Positions 1-8,673 of a stretch of DNA of 64,000 nucleotides are shown piece after piece. Position 1 is the stretch's first letter, and each line of letters begins with the position of its first letter. Under the pieces are notes generated by a model, which saw only the letters and a list, made by a program, of their open reading frames with translations, was not told the origin of the DNA and did no database searches. Source of the DNA: Iodidimonas muriae (GTDB lineage Bacteria > Pseudomonadota > Alphaproteobacteria > Sphingomonadales > Rhodothalassiaceae); assembly GCF_014647255.1 (NCBI RefSeq), contig NZ_BMOV01000006.1:172198-236197 (forward strand). Reading direction: 5' to 3'. The translations under genes were made by a program, and so were the position numbers.

Positions 1-1
1 T

Positions 2-814
2 GTACGGATCGATGCCCGGCATACAGGGATGAACTGGGCCAAATTCCATCTGGATGCGGAATTGGGGGCGGATGACGCCGTAAAATTACGGCTCGACAGC
101 GCGGGTGAAGGAAAAGAACGCAGCTTTGGGCTGGAAGCGCAAAATGCGGGGTATGTCTTGGCGGGCATGGGGCTGTTTGACAATGCCGAGGGTGGGGCCT
201 TTACACTGGATGCCACATTAACGGCAGCGGGCACTCCTCTTGCCGCAAAAGGGCGGGCGGATCTTCGCAATTTCCGGATTGTCCGAGGGGAAACCTCGGA
301 TGTCACAATTGAAGAGGGCGCCGCAAGTCAGCTTGACCAATATATCGGCAAGAATGGCTTGTTGTTCAATCAGATGCGCGTGCCTTTTACCCTAAGCAAC
401 GGCATTGTGGATATTGAAGGTGCGCGCGCCAGTGGCCCAAGCCTTGGGCTGACGCTTGAAGGCCAGATTGATGAAAAACTGGAGCGGGTGAATATGAACG
501 GTATCATCGTTCCCGCTTATCGTTTGAACGCGTTGCTTGGAAATATTCCGCTCTTGGGGGGATTGTTTACCGGCGGTAAGGGAGGCGGCATGTTTGCGCT
601 CTCTTACCGGATCAAGGGGAGGGTGGCCGACCCCACAATTTCTGTGAATGCGCTCACGGCCATTATTCCGGGGATTTTAAGGAAGCCCTTTGAAGGCAGC
701 AAAGGCACCCTGGATAAGGTAGAGCCAGATGAAGAAGAGCCTTCACCAGAACCCGATATTGAGTCTGATGAAGGCCTTGATGCGGATTTGGAAGAGCCGC
801 CTTTATTTCATTGA
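2..814 (+). CDS. AsmA-like C-terminal domain protein (5' end outside window)
   Basis: The frame is open from base 2, so the gene begins upstream of the window; only the last 270 or so residues are present and the ATG at 29 is internal. The fragment has the alternating beta-strand character and the glycine-rich LLGGLFTGGKGGG stretch seen near the end of AsmA/YhdP-type proteins, followed by a GRVADPTISVN strand and a highly acidic tail rich in Glu/Asp/Pro. Proteins of this family are large, anchored in the inner membrane and implicated in moving phospholipid to the outer membrane. The family call rests on these C-terminal patterns only; substrate and full length cannot be seen. It converges with tyrS, whose stop lies about 25 bases beyond. 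Confidence 0.7.
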   Translation, partial: VRIDARHTGMNWAKFHLDAELGADDAVKLRLDSAGEGKERSFGLEAQNAGYVLAGMGLFDNAEGGAFTLDATLTAAGTPLAAKGRADLRNFRIVRGETSDVTIEEGAASQLDQYIGKNGLLFNQMRVPFTLSNGIVDIEGARASGPSLGLTLEGQIDEKLERVNMNGIIVPAYRLNALLGNIPLLGGLFTGGKGGGMFALSYRIKGRVADPTISVNALTAIIPGILRKPFEGSKGTLDKVEPDEEEPSPEPDIESDEGLDADLEEPPLFH

Positions 815-840
815 TAATATGGGTATTTTATACGCTTATG

Positions 841-2091
841 TCAGGACTTCATCACCAAAGCATGGCGCTTTTTTCCTGCCGATAATTTCACCACATCGCC
901 ATCGAAATCCGATGCCGTGATCTGATAGGCTTCGTCGGAAATCGGCACATCATTGAGGCGCGCCCCATTTTGCGCAATCAAGCGCCGCACTTCTTTGCGG
1001 GATGCAGCAAGACCCGCATCCACAAATAGATCAAGCACGCCCAAGCCCGTATCAACGCGTGCCCCATCAATATGCACGGTTGGCAATCCTTGCGAGCTTG
1101 CCCCTTGTTCAAAGGTTTCTGTCGCTGTTTTGCCAGCCTGCTTTGCGGCCTCTTCCCCGCGCGCCAAGCGGGTTGCTTCAAAGGCGAGGATTTTCTTGGC
1201 CTCGTTGATTTCTGCGCCGTTCAAGGCTTCCAATTTGGCAATTTCACCAAGATCCAATTCCGTGAACAGACGCAAAAACCGCCCCACATCCGCATCCGGC
1301 GTGTTGCGCCAGAATTGATAATAATCATAGGCGGGCAGGGCTTCTTCATTCAGCCATACAGCACCAGAGGCCGTTTTGCCCATTTTCGAGCCATCGGATT
1401 TGGTGATTAGCGGGCTGGTAAAGCCCAGCAATTCCCGGCCTTCCATGCGGCGGCCAAGCTCGATCCCATTGATGATATTGCCCCATTGATCCGAGCCGCC
1501 AAGCTGCACACGGCAGCCATATCGGCGGGCCAATTCAACGAAATCATAGGCTTGCAAGATCATATAATTGAATTCGAGGAACGTCATGGGGGTTTCACGT
1601 TCCAGCCGCAGCTTTACCGAATCGAAAGTCAGCATACGGTTGATGGTGAAATGGCGGCCCACATCGCGCAGGAAGGGTACATATTCCAAGCCATCCAGCC
1701 AATCGGCATTGTTCACCATGATGCCGCCGGTTTCACTGTCATTGAAATCAATCAACCGGGAGAAGATGGTTTTGATCCCTGCCATATTCCGGGCGATATC
1801 ATCATCCGTCAGCAGTTTTCGGGCATCATCGCGGCCTGTGGGGTCACCGATACGGGTGGTGCCACCGCCCATCAAAGCGATGGGCTTATGCCCGGTTTTC
1901 TGCACCCAGCGCAGCATCATGATCTGCACCAGCGACCCAACATGCAAAGAAGGGGCGGTGCAATCAAAGCCGATATAGCACGGCAGTATTTGTTTTTGCG
2001 CCAAGGCATCAAGGGCTTCGGCATCGGTTGCCTGAAACAAAAAGCCACGTTCATCAAGAACGCGCATGAGATCTGATTTAAAACTCGCCAT
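841..2091 (-). CDS. tyrS: Tyrosine--tRNA ligase
   Basis: Charges tRNA-Tyr with tyrosine in the cytoplasm. It is a class I synthetase of 416 residues: the HIGH-type motif is HVGS at residues 50-53, the tyrosine-binding [11 protein letters not shown] stretch lies near 197-207, and the KMSKS-type loop reads KMGKT at 236-240. An S4 RNA-binding domain fills the C-terminus (around [10 protein letters not shown]). The start at [11 protein letters not shown] gives the usual length; the frame runs 30 codons further upstream, but that part looks unlike the family and would cross into the divergent anmK leader. Divergently transcribed from anmK, with only about 90 bases between the two starts, so their promoters must overlap. 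Confidence 0.97.
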   Translation of the reverse strand: MASFKSDLMRVLDERGFLFQATDAEALDALAQKQILPCYIGFDCTAPSLHVGSLVQIMMLRWVQKTGHKPIALMGGGTTRIGDPTGRDDARKLLTDDDIARNMAGIKTIFSRLIDFNDSETGGIMVNNADWLDGLEYVPFLRDVGRHFTINRMLTFDSVKLRLERETPMTFLEFNYMILQAYDFVELARRYGCRVQLGGSDQWGNIINGIELGRRMEGRELLGFTSPLITKSDGSKMGKTASGAVWLNEEALPAYDYYQFWRNTPDADVGRFLRLFTELDLGEIAKLEALNGAEINEAKKILAFEATRLARGEEAAKQAGKTATETFEQGASSQGLPTVHIDGARVDTGLGVLDLFVDAGLAASRKEVRRLIAQNGARLNDVPISDEAYQITASDFDGDVVKLSAGKKRHALVMKS

Positions 2092-2181
2092 CGGGTGTCG
2101 ATCTTGCCAAATATTGTGGGGGTAAAAAACGTGCAGCCATCTAACATGGTCTGCAGCCCCGAGGCAATGAAAGGACATCAC

Positions 2182-3312
2182 ATGGCAGACAGAGCAGGCA
2201 GGGCGAAGCCTTATCTGGCTCTTGGATTAATGAGCGGCACCTCCCGCGATGGGATTGATGCGGCTCTTGTCCGGACCGATGGCCGTCATTTTGTCGAGCC
2301 GGGGGAAACGCTTTTTTTGCCTTATGATTCTGCCTTTCGTGCGCAATTGGCACAGGCTGTGGAAAAAGCCCGTCTTTATGGAATGGAAGCCGCAGCAGAT
2401 CTGCGTGATGTTGAAAAATCCCTTACGGATTTTCATGCCAAAGCCGTTGATGCATTGATAGAAAAAGCTGTTCTAAACCCCGAAGCTATCGACCTTATCG
2501 GCTTTCACGGTCATACGGTTTATCATGCCCCCCAGCAGCAATTGACATGGCAATTGGGTGATGGCCAAGCTCTTTGTGACACTACAGGAATTGCGGTGGT
2601 GGGTGATTTCAGGAGCAATGATGTGGCCCAAGGCGGAGAGGGTGCGCCTTTGGCACCCGCTTATCATAAAGCCCGACTGAGCAATGATGACCGCTGCTGC
2701 CCGGCTGTGGTTCTCAATATTGGCGGGGTATCCAATGTCACATGGATCGGGGCAGATGAAGAACCGCTTTTGTCTTTTGATTGCGGCCCCGGAAATGCCC
2801 TGATCGACGATTGGATTCTTGCCGAAACAGGATACGCCTTTGATGAAGGCGGGAAGATCGCCGGAGCCGGAGATGTGGATGAAAATATCGTCCTGCAATT
2901 GATGTCGGATTCGTTTTTCATGCAAAATCCGCCAAAATCTTTGGATCGGGATGCCTTCGCATCGGAAGGGGTGCGCGGATTATCCACGGAAGACGGGGCC
3001 GCAACATTGACCGCTTTCACGCTTGAGGCCATCAAGGCGGCCCAAGAGCATTTCCCCAGACCGCCGCAATGCTGGTATGTTACCGGCGGAGGACGCTTTA
3101 ACGAAACACTGATGGACGGCTTGCGTCAGCAGCTTCATGGGCATGTGACGACGGTGGAAAGCCTTGGCTGGAATGGTGATTTTTTAGAGGCCGAAGCCTT
3201 CGCCTATCTGGCGGTGCGCAGCGTTGAAAATCTGCCACTAAGTTGGCCCGGCACCACCGGCGTTTCAAAACCCGTAACTGGCGGGCAGCTTTTCAGACCG
3301 CGTCTGAAATAA
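2182..3312 (+). CDS. anmK: Anhydro-N-acetylmuramic acid kinase
   Basis: Converts 1,6-anhydro-N-acetylmuramic acid, a cell-wall turnover product, with ATP and water to MurNAc-6-phosphate, feeding peptidoglycan recycling. The 376 residues match the family length. Visible motifs are the N-terminal [12 protein letters not shown] phosphate-binding loop, [20 protein letters not shown], the [12 protein letters not shown] segment and a VTGGGRFN loop near the end, all typical of the AnmK branch of the sugar kinase/Hsp70 fold. The ATG at 2182 is chosen because AAAGGA sits six bases ahead of it; the frame is open further upstream but lacks a comparable site. Faces tyrS head to head. Confidence 0.96.
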   Translation: MADRAGRAKPYLALGLMSGTSRDGIDAALVRTDGRHFVEPGETLFLPYDSAFRAQLAQAVEKARLYGMEAAADLRDVEKSLTDFHAKAVDALIEKAVLNPEAIDLIGFHGHTVYHAPQQQLTWQLGDGQALCDTTGIAVVGDFRSNDVAQGGEGAPLAPAYHKARLSNDDRCCPAVVLNIGGVSNVTWIGADEEPLLSFDCGPGNALIDDWILAETGYAFDEGGKIAGAGDVDENIVLQLMSDSFFMQNPPKSLDRDAFASEGVRGLSTEDGAATLTAFTLEAIKAAQEHFPRPPQCWYVTGGGRFNETLMDGLRQQLHGHVTTVESLGWNGDFLEAEAFAYLAVRSVENLPLSWPGTTGVSKPVTGGQLFRPRLK

Positions 3313-3324
3313 AGAATGAAAGGC

Positions 3325-3358
3325 CATCCGGGGGCATTGGCTATCCCCCGGATGATAA
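3325..3358. terminator. Bidirectional terminator between anmK and the hydrolase
   Basis: A perfect 10-base inverted repeat, CATCCGGGGG at 3325-3334 and CCCCCGGATG at 3345-3354, with a ten-base loop. It sits exactly between two convergent genes. The T tracts are short on both sides, so efficiency is uncertain. Confidence 0.75.
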
Positions 3359-3367
3359 TGGTTTTAT

Positions 3368-4006
3368 TCAGCCTAGGCGCTTGTCGAGATAGGCGTTCAC
3401 CTCGCCGATCATTTCTTCCAGTTTTCCTTCGAAGAAATGGTCGCCACCTTCGATGATGGATTGATCGATGGTGATGGCTTTTTGCTGTTTCAGTTTTTCA
3501 ATCAGCTTTTGTACCGAAGCCGGTGCGACGATATCATCTGCCGTGCCCTGAACCATAAGGCCCGAGGACGGGCAAGGGGCCAGGAACGTGAAATCATATT
3601 TATCCGCAGGGGGGGCAACAGAAATAAAGCCCTGAATTTCAGGACGACGCATCAGCAATTGCATGGAAATCCATGCCCCGAAGGAAAAGCCGGCAACCCA
3701 AGTGGCGGGGGCATCGGTGTTGAAGGTTTGCAGCCAATCCAGCGCGGCCGCGGCATCAGATAGTTCGCCAATGCCATTGTCGAATTCGCCTTGCGACCGG
3801 CCTACGCCTCGGAAATTGAAGCGCAGCGTTGCAAAACCGCGTTGGGCAAAGGCATGAAACAGGTGGTACACCACTTTATTGTTCATGGTGCCGCCAAATT
3901 GCGGATGAGGATGCAAAATCAACGCAACCGGGGCATTGGGGGTTTTACCGGGCTGGTAACGGCCTTCAAGACGGCCTTCGGGGCCGTTAAAAATCACGTC
4001 AGGCAT
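3368..4006 (-). CDS. Alpha/beta hydrolase (COG2945-like)
   Basis: A 212-residue serine hydrolase of the dienelactone-hydrolase-like group. The oxyanion region is LHPHPQFGGTMNN (31-43), the nucleophile elbow is GFSFG with Ser108, an acidic residue lies in TADDIV near 157-158, and the catalytic His is in GGDHFF at His190. There is no signal peptide, so it should be cytoplasmic. The natural substrate of this family is not established; it is often simply annotated as alpha/beta hydrolase. It diverges from the cysteine desulfurase pair, with about 190 bases between the starts. Confidence 0.85.
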   Translation of the reverse strand: MPDVIFNGPEGRLEGRYQPGKTPNAPVALILHPHPQFGGTMNNKVVYHLFHAFAQRGFATLRFNFRGVGRSQGEFDNGIGELSDAAAALDWLQTFNTDAPATWVAGFSFGAWISMQLLMRRPEIQGFISVAPPADKYDFTFLAPCPSSGLMVQGTADDIVAPASVQKLIEKLKQQKAITIDQSIIEGGDHFFEGKLEEMIGEVNAYLDKRLG

Positions 4007-4197
4007 AAGGGGGTGGACTCTCTCCAGTAGGGGCTAATTCGGGGAATCGCCCCAAAATTCCGGGCAAAGGGGCAAATGCCCCTGATCAGGCCTTTATATA
4101 GCCCCAAACAGCCCCTGCGCAAGTAATCGGCTTATTTTGTCACTGAAATCGGATATTTGCCTTTGAAATATGGCCATGGGCGTGCCATTTCAAACCC

Positions 4198-5349
4198 ATG
4201 ACAAAAGATCGCCTCTATCTTGATTATAACGCCACTGCTCCGGTTACAGCTGCGGCGCGGGCCGCTGCTTTGGATGCCATGATGCTTATGGGCAATCCGT
4301 CATCCGTGCATCAGGAAGGGCGCGCGGCAAAGGCGTTGGTTGAAAATGCCCGTGCAGAGGTGGCAAGCCTTCTGGCTGCCCGACCGCGCGATATCGTTTT
4401 TACATCTGGCGGGACGGAAGCCAATGGTCTTGCCCTCAAGGGGCTTTATGCCGGGTCGAAAACATATCGGCGGCTGATTGTTTCCGCCATCGAGCATGAC
4501 AGCGTTCTGGCTTCAGCACGTGCGATAAATTCAAATGTGCAGATATGTCCGGTGCATACCACTGGGGTGGTAGACCTCGCAGCCCTTGAGGAGCTTTTGG
4601 CGCAATCGTCAGAGCCGGCCATTGTTTCGATCATGCTGGCCAATAATGAAACCGGCATCATTCAACCTATTGCCGATATTGCCGAGAAAGTGCAGGCTTC
4701 TGGTGGGGTGCTGCATTGTGATGCGGTGCAGGCAGCAGGGCGTATTGCCCTTGATTGCATGGCCTTGGGTGCGGATTGCATCAGCCTTTCGGGGCATAAA
4801 CTTGGTGCCATGAAGGGCGTGGGAGCCTTATGGGTGCGCCCCGGCCTTGCGATTGCGGCGCAAGCGGTTGGTGGCGGGCAGGAATTAGGGCGGCGGTCCG
4901 GCACGGAAAACCTTCCCGGCATTGCCAGCTTTGGCGCAGCGGCCCGTGAAGCCTTGGCGCATCTTGACACAAATAGCGCCATTGAAAAACGCCGCAATGA
5001 TCTGGAAGCGGCCATCATTGAAAATGCACCGGATGCTCTTGTTTTCGGGCAATCGGTGCCGCGTATTGCCAATACCAGCGCCATATATATGCCCGGCATG
5101 TCGGCAGAAACGCAGGTGATGACCTTTGACCTTGAAGGGATCGCCATCAGTTCCGGCTCTGCTTGTTCATCGGGAAAGGTGCGGGCAAGCCATGTGCTCA
5201 AGGCGATGGGCTGTGATGATACGCTTTCCAGCCAAGTGATCCGCGTTAGCCTTGGCCGCAACACCAGCGATGCAGATGTGGCGCGTTTTGTATCTTGCTG
5301 GTGCAGGCTTTACCAGCGCAGTCAACGCCGGTTGGGGACTTTGGTTTAA
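4198..5349 (+). CDS. Cysteine desulfurase (NifS-like), first of a tandem pair
   Basis: A PLP enzyme that removes sulfur from L-cysteine as an enzyme-bound persulfide. The substrate-activating His100 lies in IEHDSV, the PLP lysine is Lys201 in LSGHK, and the persulfide cysteine is Cys323 in SSGSACSSG, so the active site looks complete. At 383 residues it is full length. The protein diverges clearly from its neighbour at 5374, which is closer to canonical IscS. In alphaproteobacteria and rickettsiae with an isc operon, a NifS-like gene often precedes iscS; here the scaffold and chaperone genes that would follow are absent. The end overlaps nothing; 24 bases separate it from the next gene, so the two are surely co-transcribed. 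Confidence 0.92.
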   Translation: MTKDRLYLDYNATAPVTAAARAAALDAMMLMGNPSSVHQEGRAAKALVENARAEVASLLAARPRDIVFTSGGTEANGLALKGLYAGSKTYRRLIVSAIEHDSVLASARAINSNVQICPVHTTGVVDLAALEELLAQSSEPAIVSIMLANNETGIIQPIADIAEKVQASGGVLHCDAVQAAGRIALDCMALGADCISLSGHKLGAMKGVGALWVRPGLAIAAQAVGGGQELGRRSGTENLPGIASFGAAAREALAHLDTNSAIEKRRNDLEAAIIENAPDALVFGQSVPRIANTSAIYMPGMSAETQVMTFDLEGIAISSGSACSSGKVRASHVLKAMGCDDTLSSQVIRVSLGRNTSDADVARFVSCWCRLYQRSQRRLGTLV

Positions 5350-5373
5350 TCTTTCACGCAAAGAGATGGTATC

Positions 5374-6534
5374 ATGGCACCCAAAACCCCTGTCTATATG
5401 GACTATCAGGCCACCACGCCCCTGGACCCCAAGGTGTTCACAGCCATGCAACGCTGGTTTGTCGAGGGCTTTGGTAATCCTCATTCCAGCACCCATCGCT
5501 ATGGGTGGGAGGCAGAGGCCGCGGTTGAAGAAGCGCGTAAATCTGTAGCCGGGCTTATCAATGCAGATGCAAAATCGGTTTTCTTCACATCGGGAGCAAC
5601 GGAATCCAATAATTTGGCCATCAAAGGTGTGATGGAGGCGTTAAGCACGCAAAAACCTCATCTGATCATACCGGTGACAGAGCATAAATGCGTGGTGGAA
5701 TCCGCGCAGGCCGCCGCCCGCCATGGAGCGCGGATCACCTGGTTGCCGGTGAAACCCGATGGGCTTATCGATCTGGATCTTTTGGCTCAGGCATTAAGCG
5801 ACGATACGGCGCTTGTGTCTGTGATGGCGGTCAATAATGAAATTGGCGTGATCCAACCGGTGGCCGAGATCGGGGCGCTGTGCCGCAAGGCCGGGGTCTA
5901 TTTCCATTGTGATGCGGCGCAGGCATATGGAAAAATCCCGCTGGATGTGGACGGGATGAATATCGATTTGATGAGTATTTCGGGCCATAAAATTTATGGT
6001 CCCAAGGGTATCGGGGCCATTTATCTGCGTCGGGCGCGGCCACGGGTGCGCTTTGTGCCGCAAATGTCGGGTGGTGGGCAGGAAGGGGGCGTGCGCTCCG
6101 GAACCTTGTCTCCGGCTTTATGTGTGGGACTGGGGCAGGCTGCCAGCATAGCCAAAACCCGGATGCAGGCCGATCAAGCGCATATCGATCATTTGGCCAA
6201 GCGCTTTCTTGATCCCATTGAACAGGCGTTCCCGCAGGTGATTTTGAACGGTGATCGCCACGCGCGTTTTTGGGGCAATATCAATCTCAGCTTTCCCGGG
6301 GTGGACGGGGACCTTTTATTATCCTCGTTACGCGATCTGGCTGTGTCGTCGGGGGCGGCCTGTGCCTCGGCCACTTCTGGCCCGTCCTATGTATTGGAAG
6401 CCATTGGCCGCAGCCGCAAAGATGCCTTGTCCTCCATCCGTTTCGGAATCGGGCGCTTCACCACGCCGGAAGACATTGATTTCGCCGCTCGAACGGTTAT
6501 CACAGCCCTTACGGAACTGGGGTGGGACAAGTAG
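5374..6534 (+). CDS. Cysteine desulfurase (IscS-type), second of the pair
   Basis: A class I cysteine desulfurase of 386 residues, sulfur donor for Fe-S clusters and probably for tRNA thiolation. The N-terminus YMDYQATTPLDPKV is typical of IscS; His104 is in TEHKCV, the PLP lysine is Lys206 in ISGHK, and the catalytic cysteine is Cys330 in SSGAACAS. The extended flexible loop carrying the cysteine fits the IscS group. Canonical iscS is normally followed by iscU; here the next gene, 16 bases on, is a ferredoxin. The symbol iscS is likely but left blank because the paralogue next door makes assignment of roles uncertain. Confidence 0.92.
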   Translation: MAPKTPVYMDYQATTPLDPKVFTAMQRWFVEGFGNPHSSTHRYGWEAEAAVEEARKSVAGLINADAKSVFFTSGATESNNLAIKGVMEALSTQKPHLIIPVTEHKCVVESAQAAARHGARITWLPVKPDGLIDLDLLAQALSDDTALVSVMAVNNEIGVIQPVAEIGALCRKAGVYFHCDAAQAYGKIPLDVDGMNIDLMSISGHKIYGPKGIGAIYLRRARPRVRFVPQMSGGGQEGGVRSGTLSPALCVGLGQAASIAKTRMQADQAHIDHLAKRFLDPIEQAFPQVILNGDRHARFWGNINLSFPGVDGDLLLSSLRDLAVSSGAACASATSGPSYVLEAIGRSRKDALSSIRFGIGRFTTPEDIDFAARTVITALTELGWDK

Positions 6535-6550
6535 GAACATGGGTAGGCGC

Positions 6551-6868
6551 ATGGTAACACTCACCTTCGTTTCCAGCGACGGCAAGGAAAGCCGGACTGT
6601 GAACGCCCCCATTGGCATATCGCTGATGAAGCTGGCGCATTTTGAAGGCATCGATGTGGAAGGCGCATGCGGCGGCAATCTGGCCTGTTCCACCTGTCAT
6701 ATGATTTTTTCCGAGGCGGATTTTGCCCGCCTGCCACAAATGGGCGCCGATGAAGATGATCTGCTGGATCTTGCCCCCAATGTTACCGCAACATCTCGCT
6801 TGGGGTGCCAGATCACTGTCAGCCCCGAGCTTGATGGTTTGACCATTCATTTACCCCCGGCATCCTAG
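6551..6868 (+). CDS. [2Fe-2S] ferredoxin, adrenodoxin type
   Basis: A 105-residue electron carrier. The cluster ligands fit the adrenodoxin/ISC-ferredoxin spacing: Cys40, Cys46 and Cys49 in CGGNLACSTC, and Cys86 in RLGCQ. The conserved acidic segment DEDDLLDLA at about 68-76 matches the partner-binding helix of this group. In isc operons such a ferredoxin supplies electrons for cluster assembly, and its position directly after two cysteine desulfurases fits that role. ATG at 6551 begins the conserved beta strand MVTLTFV; an in-frame ATG four codons upstream at 6539 is an alternative. Confidence 0.93.
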   Translation: MVTLTFVSSDGKESRTVNAPIGISLMKLAHFEGIDVEGACGGNLACSTCHMIFSEADFARLPQMGADEDDLLDLAPNVTATSRLGCQITVSPELDGLTIHLPPAS

Positions 6869-6883
6869 AACGACAGGCGCATT

Positions 6884-7219
6884 ATGGCCGTTTCATCGGA
6901 GTTTTTAGAGCTGTTGAAAGAACGGATGGAGCCTTTGGGCATCATTCGCAGCAAGCGCATGTTTGGCGGCGTTGGCTTTTATTGCGATGATCTGTTTTTT
7001 GCCATCGCCATTGATGATGCGCTCTATTTGAAAGTGGATGATGAAAACCGCGACCGGTTTGAAGCCGAAGATCTAAAGGCATTTCACTATCCCAAGAAGG
7101 ACGGCACCTTTGCAACCATGTCTTATTATCAGGCACCGGAAAGTGTTTTGGACGATGCGGATGATATGGAAGAGTGGGGCCGTTTGGCGCTGGATGCTGC
7201 CTTGCGGGCACGTGCATAA
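6884..7219 (+). CDS. TfoX/Sxy N-terminal domain protein
   Basis: A 111-residue protein made only of the TfoX N-terminal domain, with the signature of a Arg-Met-Phe-Gly-Gly stretch (SKRMFGGVGFYCDDLFFAIA around residues 22-41) and a C-terminal helix. TfoX/Sxy regulates competence in gammaproteobacteria, but the stand-alone N-terminal domain is widespread and its role in alphaproteobacteria is not known. It begins 15 bases after the ferredoxin stop, so it may share that transcript. Confidence 0.85.
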   Translation: MAVSSEFLELLKERMEPLGIIRSKRMFGGVGFYCDDLFFAIAIDDALYLKVDDENRDRFEAEDLKAFHYPKKDGTFATMSYYQAPESVLDDADDMEEWGRLALDAALRARA

Positions 7220-7293
7220 GCGCGCATGATGCTTGGCATTTCCAGAAATCTTCCCAAAAACCTTCCCTCAAAATCATAAAAGGTCAGGCACAT

Positions 7294-7935
7294 ATGATTA
7301 CGCTTCATCATTTAAGCGATTCCCGCTCGCAACGCATTTTGTGGCTGCTGGAAGAACTGGGTGTTCATTATGAAGTGGTGCGCTATGAACGTGATGCGCA
7401 AACCCGCTTTGCACCAATTGAACTGGCCGCCATTCATCCGCTGGGGAAATCGCCGGTTATTGTGGATAATGGCACGGTGATCGCAGAATCCGGTGCCATT
7501 GTGGATTATTTGACGCAGCTTTATGGCAAGGGCGCTCTGACCCCACCTCAAAACAGCGCGGCCTATTGGGAGCATCAGCAATGGATGCATTTTGCCGAGG
7601 GCTCGGCCATGCTGCCATTTTTGCTGGGACTTTATTGTGGAAAACTGGGTGAGGCTGCAGCCCCTTTACAGCCGCGCATCGCGGGCGAGATGGACAAGAT
7701 GCTGGGCTATTTGAATCAGGCCCTTGAGGGGAAAGACTGGATCATGGGCGACAGGCTCAGCGCCGCTGATTTCATGCTCAGCTTTATTGGGGAAATCGCC
7801 GCCAGCAGCACAGGCCTTGGCAGCTATCCCCATATTGCCGCTTATTTGAAACGTATTCATGCCCGCCCGGCCTTTAAACGCGCCTTAAAAGCCGGTGGTC
7901 CGTATATATTCGCCGCCAGCAGCAACGACGCTTAA
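7294..7935 (+). CDS. Glutathione S-transferase family protein
   Basis: A 213-residue cytosolic GST. The N-terminal thioredoxin-like domain starts MITLHHLSDSRSQRILWLLEEL, with the Ser-Arg-Ser segment near residue 8-11 in the position of the catalytic Ser/Tyr, and the glutathione gamma-Glu contact appears as the EiAgAIVDYL-like motif (AESGAIVDYL). An all-helical C-terminal domain follows, with the DRLSAADFML motif conserved in the family. The ATG at 7294 is preferred over an upstream in-frame ATG at 7174 that would overlap the tfoX-like gene and add an unrelated leader. Its stop codon overlaps that of the convergent SDR gene. Confidence 0.9.
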   Translation: MITLHHLSDSRSQRILWLLEELGVHYEVVRYERDAQTRFAPIELAAIHPLGKSPVIVDNGTVIAESGAIVDYLTQLYGKGALTPPQNSAAYWEHQQWMHFAEGSAMLPFLLGLYCGKLGEAAAPLQPRIAGEMDKMLGYLNQALEGKDWIMGDRLSAADFMLSFIGEIAASSTGLGSYPHIAAYLKRIHARPAFKRALKAGGPYIFAASSNDA

Positions 7936-8660
7936 GAGGCTTTGGCCCAATCCTTATAATGAACGATTGTGCCGTTTTTCGTATAATCCGGGCAGGCCAT
8001 TTCCACGAAAAGCGGTGCAATATCGGCGGGCTTTGCCAAAATATCCGGATCTTCTCCGGGGAAGGCTTTGGCGCGCATGCCGGTGCGGATGGGGCCGGGA
8101 TTGATCAGATTCACCCGAACATTGGTTTTTGCACATTCTGCCGCATAAATTTCGGCCATTTTTTCCAAAGCGGCTTTGCTGGTGGCATAAAGCCCCCAAT
8201 AAGGAACCGCTTTATGGGCCGCCCCAGAGGTTACAAACAGGGCCCGTCCGGCATCGGATTGGCGCAATAGCGGATCAAGGCTGCGGATCAGCCGCCAATT
8301 GGCTGTCACATTCACCGCCATCACCTTGTTCCATTCCTTGATATCCAAATGCCCAAGGGGGGAAAGCGATCCCAGCAAGCCTGCATTGCCCACCAAAATA
8401 TCCAATTTTCCCCAGCGTTCATAAATGGCGGCACCCAGCCGGTCGATGGCGTCATAATCGGTCAGGTCCACCGGCGTCAGGGTGGCTTCCCCGCCCAAAG
8501 CGCGGATGTCATCGTCCAGTTCTTCCAAAGCGCCAACGCTGCGGGGGCGGGCAATGGCAATAATATGCGCCCCTTCCGATGCCAGCGCCTTGGCCACGGC
8601 ATATCCAATACCCCGCGAAGCGCCAGTGACTACGGCAAGGCGGCCTGTCAATCGTCCCAT
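7932..8660 (-). CDS. Short-chain dehydrogenase/reductase
   Basis: A 242-residue NAD(P)-dependent classical SDR. The cofactor motif TGASRGIG is at 12-19, NAG at 92-94, the catalytic Ser is Ser145 and the YxxxK pair is Tyr158/Lys162. The substrate is not deducible. It ends 4 bases inside the convergent GST gene, and the stop codons interlock. It starts only 13 bases downstream of the purF stop, so it is probably co-transcribed with purF. Confidence 0.92.
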   Translation of the reverse strand: MGRLTGRLAVVTGASRGIGYAVAKALASEGAHIIAIARPRSVGALEELDDDIRALGGEATLTPVDLTDYDAIDRLGAAIYERWGKLDILVGNAGLLGSLSPLGHLDIKEWNKVMAVNVTANWRLIRSLDPLLRQSDAGRALFVTSGAAHKAVPYWGLYATSKAALEKMAEIYAAECAKTNVRVNLINPGPIRTGMRAKAFPGEDPDILAKPADIAPLFVEMACPDYTKNGTIVHYKDWAKAS

Positions 8661-8673
8661 AAAGATATTCCCG

